Below, in pieces: positions 40,736-49,766 of a stretch of 54,596 nucleotides of DNA. The position numbers were made by a program, and so were the translations under genes. The stretch comes from an uncultured Lachnospiraceae bacterium. Its GTDB lineage: Bacteria > Bacillota > Clostridia > Lachnospirales > Lachnospiraceae. Under the pieces are notes generated by a model, which was not told the DNA's origin, ran no database searches, and worked only from the letters and a program-made list of their open reading frames with translations. Position 1 is the stretch's first letter; each line of letters opens with the position of its first letter. The DNA lies in NCBI GenBank assembly GCA_947589315.1, contig CANPZE010000017.1, forward strand, positions 1 through 54,596, read 5' to 3'.

Positions 40736-43084
40736 TCACAGCTGGATCTCTACGCCTGTGGTCCCCGCTTTCGCTTCCACCGTCTTACCCTCTGCTGTTA
40801 CCTTGAAGGTCTTATCTGTGGCGGTGTAGGATACCTGGATCGTATTGCCATTGCGCACAGCTGTAATGTCAGTCAGTTTGTTGGACTCACTATCGTAGAT
40901 GGCTGCCTGCGCAGTCTTTCCATCCTCCAATGCATAGATCACTGCCTCTGCATCCTGGAGATAATCGTAAAGTACAGTCATCTTGCCTTCTGCATCAAAG
41001 TTACCATAGGTTATGATGCTGTTGGGGCGGGCCAGGATCGGTGTCTGGAAGTAATCGCATTTTCTGGTATAATACTTACCACCCTCATAGGTCTCGCCAG
41101 ACTGGATATCCGTCCAGGTTCCATTGTCCGGCAGATAGAATTCTGCCGTGCCCTCTTCATTCATGACCGGAACGATACACAGGTTGTCTCCTAACATATA
41201 CTGCTGATCCAGATATTTGCAGGCCGTGTCTCCGGTGAAAGCGATCACCATGGAGCGCATCATCGGCACGCCTACAATATGGGTCTTGTTCGCCTGCGCC
41301 CACAGATACGGCATCATTCTGCCCTTCAGCACTGTGTAGTGGCGAAGCACATCGCAGGCTTCATCGTCATATACCCAGGGCACTCTGTAGGAGGTGGAAC
41401 CATGGAGGCGGCTGTGAGTAGACATCAGGCCAAACGCACACCATCTTTTGTATACATCTGCAGGAGCCGTTGCCTCAAACCCGCCCATATCATGGGAGAA
41501 GAATCCGAAGCCAGAGGAGCAGAGGGAAAGGCCTCCGCGCAGGGTCTCCGCCATTGCAGAATATTCTGCATAGCAGTCGCCGCCCCAGTGTACCGGGAAC
41601 TTCTGTCCGCCTACAGTAGCGCTGCGGGCAAAGAGACAAGCCTTATCCTTGCCGTAATACTCTTCCAGCGCTTCAAACACACATTTATTATAGAGATAGG
41701 TGTAGTAATTATGCATCTTAATAGGATCCATGCCATTATAATACTTACACTTGGTCGGGATTCTCTCGCCAAAGTCTGTCTTAATGTTGTTGACGCCCAT
41801 CTTAAAGAGCTCTTTCAGCATATCCTTATACCACTGGCATGCCTCAGGGTTCGTAAAGTCTACAATGGCCATTCCCGGCTGCCACAGGTCTGCCTGGAAT
41901 ACGCTGCCGTCCAGATTCTTGATAAAGTATCCCTTTTCCTTACCAATGTCAAACAGTTTGGACTGCTGCCCGATATAGGAATTGATCCATACGCAGATCT
42001 CCAATCCCTTGTCATGCAATCTCTTGAGCATGCCCTCCGGATCCGGGAACATATCTTTATCCCACTCGAAGTTACACCACTCGTATTCCTTCATCCAGAA
42101 ACAGTCAAAATGGAATACCTGGAGAGGGATCTTTCTCTCTGCCATTCCATCGATAAAGCTGTTCACCGTATCCTCATCATAATTGGTCGTAAATGAGGTA
42201 GACAGCCACAGGCCAAAAGTATAAGCCGGAGGAAGCGCAGGCTTTCCAGTCAATGTAGTATAATTCGCCAGGACTTCTTCCAGATCCTCTCCGCCGATCA
42301 CAAAATACTCCAGTTCTTCTCCAGGCTGGGTAAATGTCACCTTGGATACGGTATCGGAATTCACCTCAAAGGATACCTTATCGGAGCTGTTGACAAATAC
42401 GCCATAGCTTTTGGAAGAAATATAGAAGGGTATATTCTTGTAACTCTGGTCAGAGCAGGTACCACCATCGGAATTCCAGATCTCCACAACCTGTCCATTC
42501 TTGACAAAGGGAGTAAACTTCTCACCAAAGCCGTAAATGCACTCGCCGATACTTGTCTTCAGCTGTTCCCTGATATAGGTGCGGTGGGGATCCTGGGGAT
42601 AATTGAAAAACTCATCATCCTCCTGCGCCTGCATTCTTGCGTTAGCGGCAAACTGGCTCTCTGAAATGATCGAGGTAGACCTCCATGCGCCGCCTGTCAG
42701 ATGCCTGTCTTTGTAATAGTATTGTACATCCCAGTCATCGCCGATCTTGATCACTACCTTGGTATCGCCGGAGATCAGCTCTACCTTATCTTCGGTGCGG
42801 TTGATCGTAGGCGTATAGCCAGTGTCCTCATTCAGCTCAAAACGCGGAATATTGTCGAGCCCTCCTCTGTAATGGTCAATATGGACCTTAATGATATTCT
42901 CTGAGGTAGAAGAATATGTAATCTCCAGATTCGGGCCTCCCAGCGTCATCCCCCGGTTCTTAACCGTATACGGTGTCGCCAGGACCTTCACTGCCTTCTC
43001 CGTGGTCTCAACCTTATATGCCTGAGACGCATAATTTACCCCATAACCCTTTTTGCTTAACCAAAAACCATCTGCTACTTTCAT
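40736..43084 (-). CDS. yicI: GH31 alpha-xylosidase, YicI-like
   Basis: 782 residues, close to the 772 of E. coli YicI. The GH31 nucleophile lies in NNIKTDFGERIP and the acid/base Asp in HWGGDCYAEY; the N-terminal MKVADGFWLSKKGY and the beta-sandwich sequence YGFGEKFTPFVKNGQVVEIWNSDGG match the xylosidase subgroup. It removes alpha-1,6-linked xylose from xyloglucan fragments (isoprimeverose). No signal peptide, so it acts on imported oligosaccharides, but no transporter or other glycosidase is adjacent. AAAGGGG precedes the ATG; TATAAT at about 43123-43128 on the minus strand is a likely -10 with a weak -35. Strong family call; specificity inferred. Confidence 0.92.
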   Translation of the reverse strand: MKVADGFWLSKKGYGVNYASQAYKVETTEKAVKVLATPYTVKNRGMTLGGPNLEITYSSTSENIIKVHIDHYRGGLDNIPRFELNEDTGYTPTINRTEDKVELISGDTKVVIKIGDDWDVQYYYKDRHLTGGAWRSTSIISESQFAANARMQAQEDDEFFNYPQDPHRTYIREQLKTSIGECIYGFGEKFTPFVKNGQVVEIWNSDGGTCSDQSYKNIPFYISSKSYGVFVNSSDKVSFEVNSDTVSKVTFTQPGEELEYFVIGGEDLEEVLANYTTLTGKPALPPAYTFGLWLSTSFTTNYDEDTVNSFIDGMAERKIPLQVFHFDCFWMKEYEWCNFEWDKDMFPDPEGMLKRLHDKGLEICVWINSYIGQQSKLFDIGKEKGYFIKNLDGSVFQADLWQPGMAIVDFTNPEACQWYKDMLKELFKMGVNNIKTDFGERIPTKCKYYNGMDPIKMHNYYTYLYNKCVFEALEEYYGKDKACLFARSATVGGQKFPVHWGGDCYAEYSAMAETLRGGLSLCSSGFGFFSHDMGGFEATAPADVYKRWCAFGLMSTHSRLHGSTSYRVPWVYDDEACDVLRHYTVLKGRMMPYLWAQANKTHIVGVPMMRSMVIAFTGDTACKYLDQQYMLGDNLCIVPVMNEEGTAEFYLPDNGTWTDIQSGETYEGGKYYTRKCDYFQTPILARPNSIITYGNFDAEGKMTVLYDYLQDAEAVIYALEDGKTAQAAIYDSESNKLTDITAVRNGNTIQVSYTATDKTFKVTAEGKTVEAKAGTTGVEIQL

Positions 43085-43173
43085 TTTGAAACCCCTTTCT
43101 TTTTTTAATATCGTGATACCATTATATAATTATCCCTTCCGTTCGTCTATAAATATCGCTACAGTTTTTAACA

Positions 43174-44154
43174 TTATTTTGATGTTATCTGCAATGCCTG
43201 CTCCAATACCTTTTTATTGTCTTCCATCAGGCTGAGATAAGTAACCCCTTGCTCCAGCTGCTCCCGGGTCACATTATGGCAGGTATAGAAGGTCAGCACC
43301 TGCGCATGGGCAGTCTCTGCGATCGCATTGGCTATCCTGCCGCTGGTCAGTTCTATCTTCAGCACCGCCGGTAATTTCCTGTCCCGCACCTGGTCGGTCA
43401 GATAAGCGATGGTATCTGCGCCTGGTTCTGTATCTGTGCTGCAGCCGGCAAAGGCGGCGCTGTATTCCAGTCCGTATTCCTTCACAAAGTAGAGCAGGGG
43501 AAAACGATCCCCGAAAACAAGGTAGCGTTGTTCACTTTTGGATACCACTTCCCGGAACTCTTGGTCCAATTTTTTGAGTTTTCTCTGGTATGCCTCCCCG
43601 TTTTTTTTATAGATTTCCTGATGCTCCGGATCTGCCTCCGACAGATCCGCTGTAATCTGCTGCGCCAGTTTTATTCCATTTACGGGAGAAGTCCAGATAT
43701 GTTCATCCGCTTCGCCAGGTTCTTCCTCCAGAAGCTCCACATGATCCATCATGGAATCTGCCAGAAGGTCCGGGTTCTGCGCCGCCTCCAGTACCTGATC
43801 CGCCCAGAGCTCTGTCTCCCCTCCATTGTATAAAAATACATCTGCCTTCCCGATCTCGACCATGTCCGAAGGCGTTGGCTCAAAGGAATGGGTATCCATC
43901 CCGGCAGGGAGCACCATGGACACATCCACATATTTGCCTCCGATCTGGCGCGCAAAATCGTAATAGGGGAATATCGTAGCGATCACCTGCAGCCGGCCCT
44001 GTCCTTCCCCTTCGTCCCGGCTCTGGGGAAACTGTGGCAAAGGACTGCAGGCAGTAAGATTTATGCCGCTTATTATCAAAGCCAGACATACGGATACAAT
44101 CCGCCTCATTCTCTGATACACTGTCCTGCCCTCCCTGTTCCTCTTTCTTTTCAT
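43174..44154 (-). CDS. Zinc/manganese-binding ABC-type lipoprotein, orphan
   Basis: About 326 residues from ATG 44154 (GGAG nine bases upstream). Lipoprotein signal ...MRRIVSVCLALIISGINLTAC; a GTG at 44121 behind GGGAGG is another possible start. Cluster A-1 metal-binding protein: VIATIFPYYDFARQIGGKYVDV, metal His in GMDTHSFEPTPSD and DEHIWTSPVNG, then FGDRFPLLYFVKEYGL, where a third His common in ZnuA is absent, and TDTEPGADT with the acidic ligand. No His-rich loop. It follows a Fur/Zur-type regulator by 22 bases, suggesting zinc control, but no permease or ATPase gene is in the window, so it must use a transporter encoded elsewhere. Confidence 0.88.
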   Translation of the reverse strand: MKRKRNREGRTVYQRMRRIVSVCLALIISGINLTACSPLPQFPQSRDEGEGQGRLQVIATIFPYYDFARQIGGKYVDVSMVLPAGMDTHSFEPTPSDMVEIGKADVFLYNGGETELWADQVLEAAQNPDLLADSMMDHVELLEEEPGEADEHIWTSPVNGIKLAQQITADLSEADPEHQEIYKKNGEAYQRKLKKLDQEFREVVSKSEQRYLVFGDRFPLLYFVKEYGLEYSAAFAGCSTDTEPGADTIAYLTDQVRDRKLPAVLKIELTSGRIANAIAETAHAQVLTFYTCHNVTREQLEQGVTYLSLMEDNKKVLEQALQITSK

Positions 44155-44176
44155 TGCCGTTTTCTCCAGCTCTCCG

Positions 44177-44596
44177 TCAGAGCAGGGCTTCCCCTTTCCC
44201 TGCACACCTCTGGCATTTCCCATAGAACATGGTTTTGTGGGGATTGATACAGAATCGATGCTCCTGCCGTACATGGCGGTACAATTCTGTCATACAGCTG
44301 CAGTCCATAGGAATCATCACGCCGCAGCCCTCACATTTGAGCAGGAACCTGCTATCCTCCTCCTGCTCTCCTGCATACTGGTAACAGGCCCCATGATTGC
44401 CGTCCAAAACGACCTTATGGACCATGCCTTCCTTTTCAAATTTATCCAGCTGACGGTATATCGTAGTCAGGCCCACCTGCTGCCCCTGCTCCTTCAATTG
44501 GGCGGCGATCTGGCTTACTGTGGCATATTCCCCGCTGCCTTTAATAATTCCAAGAATTGCCGCCTGCTGCCGGGTATGATATGTCTTTCCCTCCAT
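44177..44596 (-). CDS. Fur-family regulator, Zur-like
   Basis: 139 residues: winged helix (about 1-80, QIAAQLKEQGQQVGLTTIYRQLDKFEKEG) and C-terminal dimer domain with two CxxC pairs (CEGCG and CQRC) forming the structural zinc site, plus GNHGACYQY. Upstream of a metal-binding lipoprotein in one transcript, so zinc sensing is most likely; PerR or Fur cannot be excluded. Its promoter -10 lies within a perfect 10-3-10 inverted repeat, indicating autorepression. Confidence 0.88.
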   Translation of the reverse strand: MEGKTYHTRQQAAILGIIKGSGEYATVSQIAAQLKEQGQQVGLTTIYRQLDKFEKEGMVHKVVLDGNHGACYQYAGEQEEDSRFLLKCEGCGVMIPMDCSCMTELYRHVRQEHRFCINPHKTMFYGKCQRCAGKGEALL

Positions 44597-44631
44597 ACCT
44601 GCAACCTCCCTCTGTTAAAATCCCAACTCCA

Positions 44632-44654
44632 AATATGAAAACCTTTTTCATATT
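44632..44654. promoter_or_regulatory. Fur/Zur-type operator
   Basis: AATATGAAAA (44632-44641), CCT, TTTTCATATT (44645-44654): a perfect inverted repeat overlapping the -10 box of the regulator gene. Confidence 0.75.
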
Positions 44655-44678
44655 ACTGATTTTAATCGAAAATGTCAA
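44650..44678 (-). promoter_or_regulatory. Promoter of Zur-like regulator and lipoprotein
   Basis: TTGACA (44678-44673), 17-base spacer, TAATAT (44655-44650). The -35 sits just beyond the stop of the LytTR gene. Confidence 0.8.
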
Positions 44679-44695
44679 GGGGCGGGTCAGTTTTC

Positions 44696-45415
44696 TTACA
44701 GATGCCTCCTCCAATATCGGTCCACTCCGGCTTTTACCTGAGAATATTTTCTCCGGCTGATCGGCAGGCTGATACCGTTTTCCAGTTCCAGACTGTTCCT
44801 TCCCACCTCTTTGACAAATGCCGCATTAATAATGCAGCCGCTGTTGATATACAGGAAATACGGATTCACCGTTGCCACAAGCTCATAGAACACCTTCAAA
44901 GACATGCGCGTGTATATCGTAGCTTCCTCTCTCCGATGGATCGCCAGCTTCCTCTGAATGACCTCTATGTAGACAATATCCTGCAAAAACAATTTGTAAT
45001 TCCCCTGCCTGCCCCGCAGAATGATATATCCGTTTTTTATCATACTCAGATAATTGCAGGCCTCATCCAGTTTCTCCGGAAGCCCCTGTTCCACCTGGTC
45101 CCGCCATACAGCCTGGACAAAGCCAAATGCGCCTTTCTTCTGTATGCAGTCTGCATAATCAGTGATCCAGATCACGGCCTCCTTCCGCCCTTCCATGCAG
45201 ACCGCTTCTTCTGGCCTGTCCCCCTGGAAATGATCCGCCCCACAGATCAGCAGATCAAATTTCCTTCCCTCCTGCATAGAGAGTTCCATGCCAGATAAAT
45301 CTGTATAGCCTGTTACTTCGATCCGAATAGCGTTCTGCTGGAAAAATTCCTCCACAATCCTTATAATCTCTTTTCGTTCCCTGTTATCCTCATCACATAT
45401 TGCTATAAAAACCAT
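44696..45415 (-). CDS. LytTR-type response regulator with degenerate receiver
   Basis: 239 residues: a CheY-like domain (1-125, starting MVFIAICDEDNRERKEI with the acidic pair intact) and a LytTR DNA-binding domain (about 130-235, YIILRGRQGNYKLFLQDIVYIEV ... VNPYFLYINSGCIINAAFV). The receiver strand-3 Asp that takes the phosphate is missing: FDLLICGADHF has Gly where Asp belongs, and the strand-5 Lys-Pro is replaced by QA. So it probably binds DNA without phosphorylation. No histidine kinase gene is adjacent. AGGAGGAGCTGC lies before the ATG. Target unknown; it is divergent from the protease gene. Confidence 0.87.
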   Translation of the reverse strand: MVFIAICDEDNRERKEIIRIVEEFFQQNAIRIEVTGYTDLSGMELSMQEGRKFDLLICGADHFQGDRPEEAVCMEGRKEAVIWITDYADCIQKKGAFGFVQAVWRDQVEQGLPEKLDEACNYLSMIKNGYIILRGRQGNYKLFLQDIVYIEVIQRKLAIHRREEATIYTRMSLKVFYELVATVNPYFLYINSGCIINAAFVKEVGRNSLELENGISLPISRRKYSQVKAGVDRYWRRHL

Positions 45416-45511
45416 GCAGCTCCTCCTGTAATTTCATTTTATTTATGCAGCTGGGAGGATACCTTGTATGGCAGTCCGGAAGTATCCCCACAGAGCCAAT
45501 GTTTTTGTAAC

Positions 45512-45541
45512 ATTATAGCAATTTCTGTCCCATTTTGTAAA
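45512..45541 (-). promoter_or_regulatory. Promoter of LytTR regulator
   Basis: TTTACA (45541-45536), 18-base spacer, TATAAT (45517-45512). Confidence 0.65.
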
Positions 45542-45688
45542 CTTTTTATGATATTTTTCCAAATTTTCTTTATTTTGCTTTACATGCAAGAATCCATTGA
45601 CCTCGTTCCCCATCCCAATTATACTGTTATTAGTACAGGTAACGTCTCTTATCACAAGGTAATATCCATTCAGAAAGGAATGTTTTTT

Positions 45689-48151
45689 ATGAAAAAAAGA
45701 AAGTGGATCGCAGGGGTTCTCATCCTGTCCCTATCGGCCAGCCTGACCGGAAGCCGTGGCAATGCGCAGGCACGGCCTCTCTGGCTGGACCAGGCGGCAG
45801 AGCAGAGCGGACAGCCATCGGAAACACTGGCAGGCGAACAGCAAACCGGAGGAAAACATAGTATCCGGCGGATCGTTGCCGGGCAGAACAACGGCCTGAT
45901 CCGCTACCGGTATCTGGACCAGGACGGAAAAGAAGTCCTTCCGGAGGCGGGGCAGCAGGCCATTTCCCGGAAGAAGGCTTCCGCCCTTCCCTCTTCCTAT
46001 GATTCCAGAGTACAGAATGTGGTGACCCCGATCAAGAACCAGGGGCGTACCGGATGCTGCTGGGCCTTTGCCGCGATCAAATCCCTGGAGGCCGGGAGTA
46101 TCCAAAAAGGGCTGGCGGATATGGCCGGCGCAGATTATTCCGAAAATCATCTGACCTGGTATTCCTACACCCCCATAGAAGATTTCCACGACCCTTTATA
46201 TGGGGATTATTACAATCGCTACAACGTATCTGATCCTAACGTATATTCTCTGGGCGGAAACGCTAATATTGCCATTGCCACCCTTGCCAACTGGTGGGGT
46301 GCGGCGGCGGAAGAGGCGGCCCCCTTTCAGGGAAATACCCAGGAGGCGGTGAAAAATATGGCGGCCGGCATGCGTAATGCTGACGAAAGCCTCCGCCTCC
46401 GATCGGATGTCCAGCTGAAGGAGGCCAATTGCTATGATGCGGTTTATAACCCCAGCCATCCCGATGAGGTAAAAAAGGCGGTTATGGAATATGGGGCGCT
46501 GGATGTATCCATTTACTATCCCTCCGGAAATGATGATGAATATCTGTATCCCAATGACAAGGAAGATCCCTCCGCCTATTCCCTCTATCAGTCGGAACAC
46601 GGGCCATTGGATGCCAACCACAGTGTTACCATCGTGGGATGGGACGACAGCTTTGATTCCTTCCAGACTCCCCCGAAGGGGAAGGGCGCCTGGCTGATCG
46701 CCAACAGCTATGGGGAAAGTTCCGGCACGGACGGATATTTCTGGCTGTCCTATTATGATGCTTCTATTACAGAGCTTTATTCCTTTGAGGCCCAGGCTGC
46801 CGATACCTATGATACCAATTTCCAGTATGACGGCGCCGGCTGGAGCCAGGCCTATACAGATACCGAAGATATCACCCTGGCCAATGTGTTCATGAATGAG
46901 GAGGAGACTCCCCAGCAGATCCAGGCGGCCTCCTTTTATACTTATGACGCTGACCAGGAGTATGAGATCCAGATCTACCGGAACCTGACAGACGATTTTC
47001 CCGAGGACGGAGAGCTGGTGGCAGATTGTACTACAGAGGGAACTGCGGAATATCCGGGCTATCATACCGTAGCTCTGAGGTCGCCTATCGCTGTAGCCCC
47101 GGGAGAGCGTTTCTCTGTCCTGGTCACCTTCCGTGCTAACGGCGGCACCAGTTATGGGGTGGTAGAAGGCTTCTCCCTTCCGGAAGAGGGGATGCATTTT
47201 GGCAGCGAAAAGAAGCAAAGCTATGTATATTTTGCTTCAGAGGACCGCTGGTATGATAATACGGCCGTTACCTTTGAGGAGTCTGATTCTTCCTCTCAGA
47301 CCGTCAACATGGGAAATGTATGCGTAAAGGCCTTCGCATCTGCAATCTCCCAAGAGGATTTTGAAAAGCAGGAGGCAGCCTATGTTCCGCCTGCTTCCTC
47401 CCCCGCTAAGACGCAGCTGCCTTCTGCAGCGCCGGGAGAGACGATGCTGCCTTCTGCTATGCCGGGAGAGACGCAGCTTCCCTCTGCCCTGCCCTCGGAG
47501 AGCGCTCCCCCTGCCCTGTCCCCGGATCCTGCGCCGGAGCGTTCTGAGACAGCCCCGCCGGCTGTCCTGCCCACAGGGACTCCCGCCGGTCTGGGATCCC
47601 CCATACCAGCGGCCTCCACAGGGCCTGTCCCGTCCCCTGGCGCCAGTGAAGTCCCTGCCCTGGCGGCGGTCACACAGATAAAAACAGGCAGCCAAAAGCT
47701 CACGCTGGGAAAAGGTGAGACGATAACGCTTTCTGTCACCACGGTCCCCCGCACCGGCAAGGCCCAGCTGACTTATTCCAGCTCTAAACCGGGGATCGTC
47801 TCGGTCAGCAGCAAGGGCAGGCTGAAGGCTAAAAAGTTAGGGACTGCCAGGATCAAGATACAGGCTCCCTCCGGGATCCAGGCTACAATAAAGGTTACCG
47901 TGAAAAAAGCGCCTGCCTTCCTCAAGGCCTCAACTGCCAGAACCAGGATCAAAAAGGGGCAATCCGTAAAGATCCGCACCAGGCTGAATAAAAACAGCGC
48001 CTCCTGGCATATAACCTATCACTCCCTAAAGCCAAAACGGGCCACTGTAACGGATCAGGGAATTGTAAAGGCCAAAAGAAAAGGGAAGGTACGGATCCGT
48101 GTTTCTACCTACAATAACCGCAAGGCCTATGTAACAATCCGGATCGTATAA
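45689..48151 (+). CDS. Secreted papain-like (C1) cysteine protease with C-terminal Big-type domains
   Basis: 820 residues from ATG 45689 (AAAGGA nine bases upstream); earlier in-frame starts lack a signal peptide. Signal peptide 1-27, short propeptide, then a C1A catalytic domain: Gln and Cys in IKNQGRTGCCWAF (Cys about 124), His in LDANHSVTIVGWDD, Asn in WLIANSYGESSGTDGYFWLSYYD. A lectin-like beta domain follows (about 330-560), a Pro-rich linker with PSAAPGETMLPSAMPGETQ repeats, and two bacterial Ig-like (Big_2) domains (VTQIKTGSQKLTLGKGETITL ... SKGRLKAKKLGTARI). The linker-domain logic resembles that of the LRR proteins. No LPXTG. Extracellular proteolysis of dietary or host protein is inferred. 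Monocistronic with a strong terminator. Confidence 0.92.
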   Translation: MKKRKWIAGVLILSLSASLTGSRGNAQARPLWLDQAAEQSGQPSETLAGEQQTGGKHSIRRIVAGQNNGLIRYRYLDQDGKEVLPEAGQQAISRKKASALPSSYDSRVQNVVTPIKNQGRTGCCWAFAAIKSLEAGSIQKGLADMAGADYSENHLTWYSYTPIEDFHDPLYGDYYNRYNVSDPNVYSLGGNANIAIATLANWWGAAAEEAAPFQGNTQEAVKNMAAGMRNADESLRLRSDVQLKEANCYDAVYNPSHPDEVKKAVMEYGALDVSIYYPSGNDDEYLYPNDKEDPSAYSLYQSEHGPLDANHSVTIVGWDDSFDSFQTPPKGKGAWLIANSYGESSGTDGYFWLSYYDASITELYSFEAQAADTYDTNFQYDGAGWSQAYTDTEDITLANVFMNEEETPQQIQAASFYTYDADQEYEIQIYRNLTDDFPEDGELVADCTTEGTAEYPGYHTVALRSPIAVAPGERFSVLVTFRANGGTSYGVVEGFSLPEEGMHFGSEKKQSYVYFASEDRWYDNTAVTFEESDSSSQTVNMGNVCVKAFASAISQEDFEKQEAAYVPPASSPAKTQLPSAAPGETMLPSAMPGETQLPSALPSESAPPALSPDPAPERSETAPPAVLPTGTPAGLGSPIPAASTGPVPSPGASEVPALAAVTQIKTGSQKLTLGKGETITLSVTTVPRTGKAQLTYSSSKPGIVSVSSKGRLKAKKLGTARIKIQAPSGIQATIKVTVKKAPAFLKASTARTRIKKGQSVKIRTRLNKNSASWHITYHSLKPKRATVTDQGIVKAKRKGKVRIRVSTYNNRKAYVTIRIV

Positions 48152-48167
48152 GATACAAGATCAAAAT

Positions 48168-48221
48168 AAGGGTACGAAGGAAATCTGTGGCATTCCACAG
48201 TATTTCCCTCGTACCCTTTTC
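48168..48221. terminator. Bidirectional terminator between protease and cysS
   Basis: AAGGGTACGAAGGAAAT pairs with ATTTCCCTCGTACCCTT (48168-48218), with an inner CTGTGG/CCACAG stem; T runs follow on both strands. Confidence 0.9.
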
Positions 48222-48241
48222 CGGTATATGGAAGCTTTGCC

Positions 48242-49669
48242 TTAGATCAGCTCCCAGACTGTTCCCTCCCGGGTATCTTTGATCCGTACCCCTCTGTCCT
48301 GCAGCTCCTGGCGAATCTGGTCTGCTGCAGCAAAATCCTTATTCTTCCTCGCCTCCCGGCGTTCCTCCAGCTTTGCCTCAACGAAAGCCGCCAGCTCCTG
48401 ATCCGTCCCTGCATTCCCCTGACTGTTCTCCCTCTCTTCCGGCTCCTTTGTCAGATCCAGGGAAAATACCTGGTCAAAGTCCTGGACCAGATAACGCTTC
48501 GTGACGTCATTGATATCTGCCTTTAATACATCGTACAGCACGGTCAGAGCCTGGGAGGTATTCAGATCATTTTCCATGGCTGCGTTAAATTCTCTTTGAT
48601 ACCGTTCCACCGCAGCCTGCTGTACTTCTCCATCCCGTCCCAGGGCGGCAATTCTTCGGATCAGCTTTTCATAAGCGGTCTTTGTATTGTCCAATACCTG
48701 GTAGGTGAACAGCAGCGGCTTCCTGTAATGGGACTGGAGACAGAACAGGCGGTACACCAACGGCTGATATCCCTTCTGTTCCAGCAGGGATACTGTCAGG
48801 AAGTCTCCCTTCGATTTGCTCATTTTCCCCGTTTTGTCATTTAAATGCTGTACATGGAACCAGTAATTACACCATTTATGCCCCACATACGCCTCACTCT
48901 GGGCAATCTCATTCGTATGGTGGGGAAAGATATTGTCCACGCCTCCGCAGTGAATATCCAGGTATTCCCCTAAATGCTTCATACTGATGCAGGAACATTC
49001 TATATGCCACCCCGGATACCCAACTCCCCAGGGGCTTTCCCACTTCAGTTCCTGGTCGTCAAACTTGGATTTGGTGAACCACAGTACAAAATCTGTTTTA
49101 TTTCTCTTATTGAAATCCTCTTCTACATCTTCCCTGGCTCCTACCATCAACTCTTCTTCATTCTGCCGGGACAAGACATAATATTCCTCCAGCTTGCTGG
49201 TATCAAAGTAGACATTCCCACCGGCACAATACGCATATCCTTTGTCCAGCAATCCCTGGATCACGCGGATAAAATCAGGGATGCAATTGGTCGCCGGTTC
49301 TACAATCTCCGGCGTTTTAATATTCAGTTTCCCGCAGTCTGCAAAAAAAGCTTCCCGGTAAAACTGCGCAATCTCCATAACTGTCTTGTGCTCTCTCCGG
49401 GCTCCTGCCAGCATCTTATCTTCACCGGTATCTGCATCGCTGGACAGATGTCCCACGTCTGTGATGTTCATCACCCGTTTTACCCGATAACCGGCATAAT
49501 TCAAATATTTTTCCAGAACATCTTCCATCATATAGCTGCGCAGATTGCCGATATGGGCGTAATGATACACGGTAGGCCCACAGGTATACATAGTTACCTG
49601 TCCCTTCTGTCTCTCTACAAAGAGCTCTACCTTCTTTGTCAGGGTATTATAGATCGCCAACTCTCCCAT
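48242..49669 (-). CDS. cysS: Cysteinyl-tRNA synthetase
   Basis: 475 residues from ATG 49669 with GGAGGACAAC upstream (a GTG four codons earlier is weaker). Class Ia synthetase: Zn ligand and HIGH region YTCGPTVYHYAHIGNLRS, WHIECSCISMKHLG, HCGGVDNIFPHHTNEIAQSEA and KMSKSKGDF are all present. Charges tRNA-Cys. Convergent with the protease gene and having its own promoter; lies downstream of the sulfate importer genes but is separated by about 97 bases. No T box is seen in that gap. Confidence 0.96.
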   Translation of the reverse strand: MGELAIYNTLTKKVELFVERQKGQVTMYTCGPTVYHYAHIGNLRSYMMEDVLEKYLNYAGYRVKRVMNITDVGHLSSDADTGEDKMLAGARREHKTVMEIAQFYREAFFADCGKLNIKTPEIVEPATNCIPDFIRVIQGLLDKGYAYCAGGNVYFDTSKLEEYYVLSRQNEEELMVGAREDVEEDFNKRNKTDFVLWFTKSKFDDQELKWESPWGVGYPGWHIECSCISMKHLGEYLDIHCGGVDNIFPHHTNEIAQSEAYVGHKWCNYWFHVQHLNDKTGKMSKSKGDFLTVSLLEQKGYQPLVYRLFCLQSHYRKPLLFTYQVLDNTKTAYEKLIRRIAALGRDGEVQQAAVERYQREFNAAMENDLNTSQALTVLYDVLKADINDVTKRYLVQDFDQVFSLDLTKEPEERENSQGNAGTDQELAAFVEAKLEERREARKNKDFAAADQIRQELQDRGVRIKDTREGTVWELI

Positions 49670-49711
49670 GTTGTCCTCCACTCCATTCCATCCGGTATTT
49701 TTTCCTTCTTA

Positions 49712-49740
49712 ACTGTACAGGATTTTGAAAGATTCTGCAA
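49712..49740 (-). promoter_or_regulatory. Promoter of cysS
   Basis: TTGCAG (49740-49735), 17-base spacer, TACAGT (49717-49712), about 43 bases before the start codon. Confidence 0.6.
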
Positions 49741-49766
49741 GACACTTATGGAAGAGTTTTCTTTCT

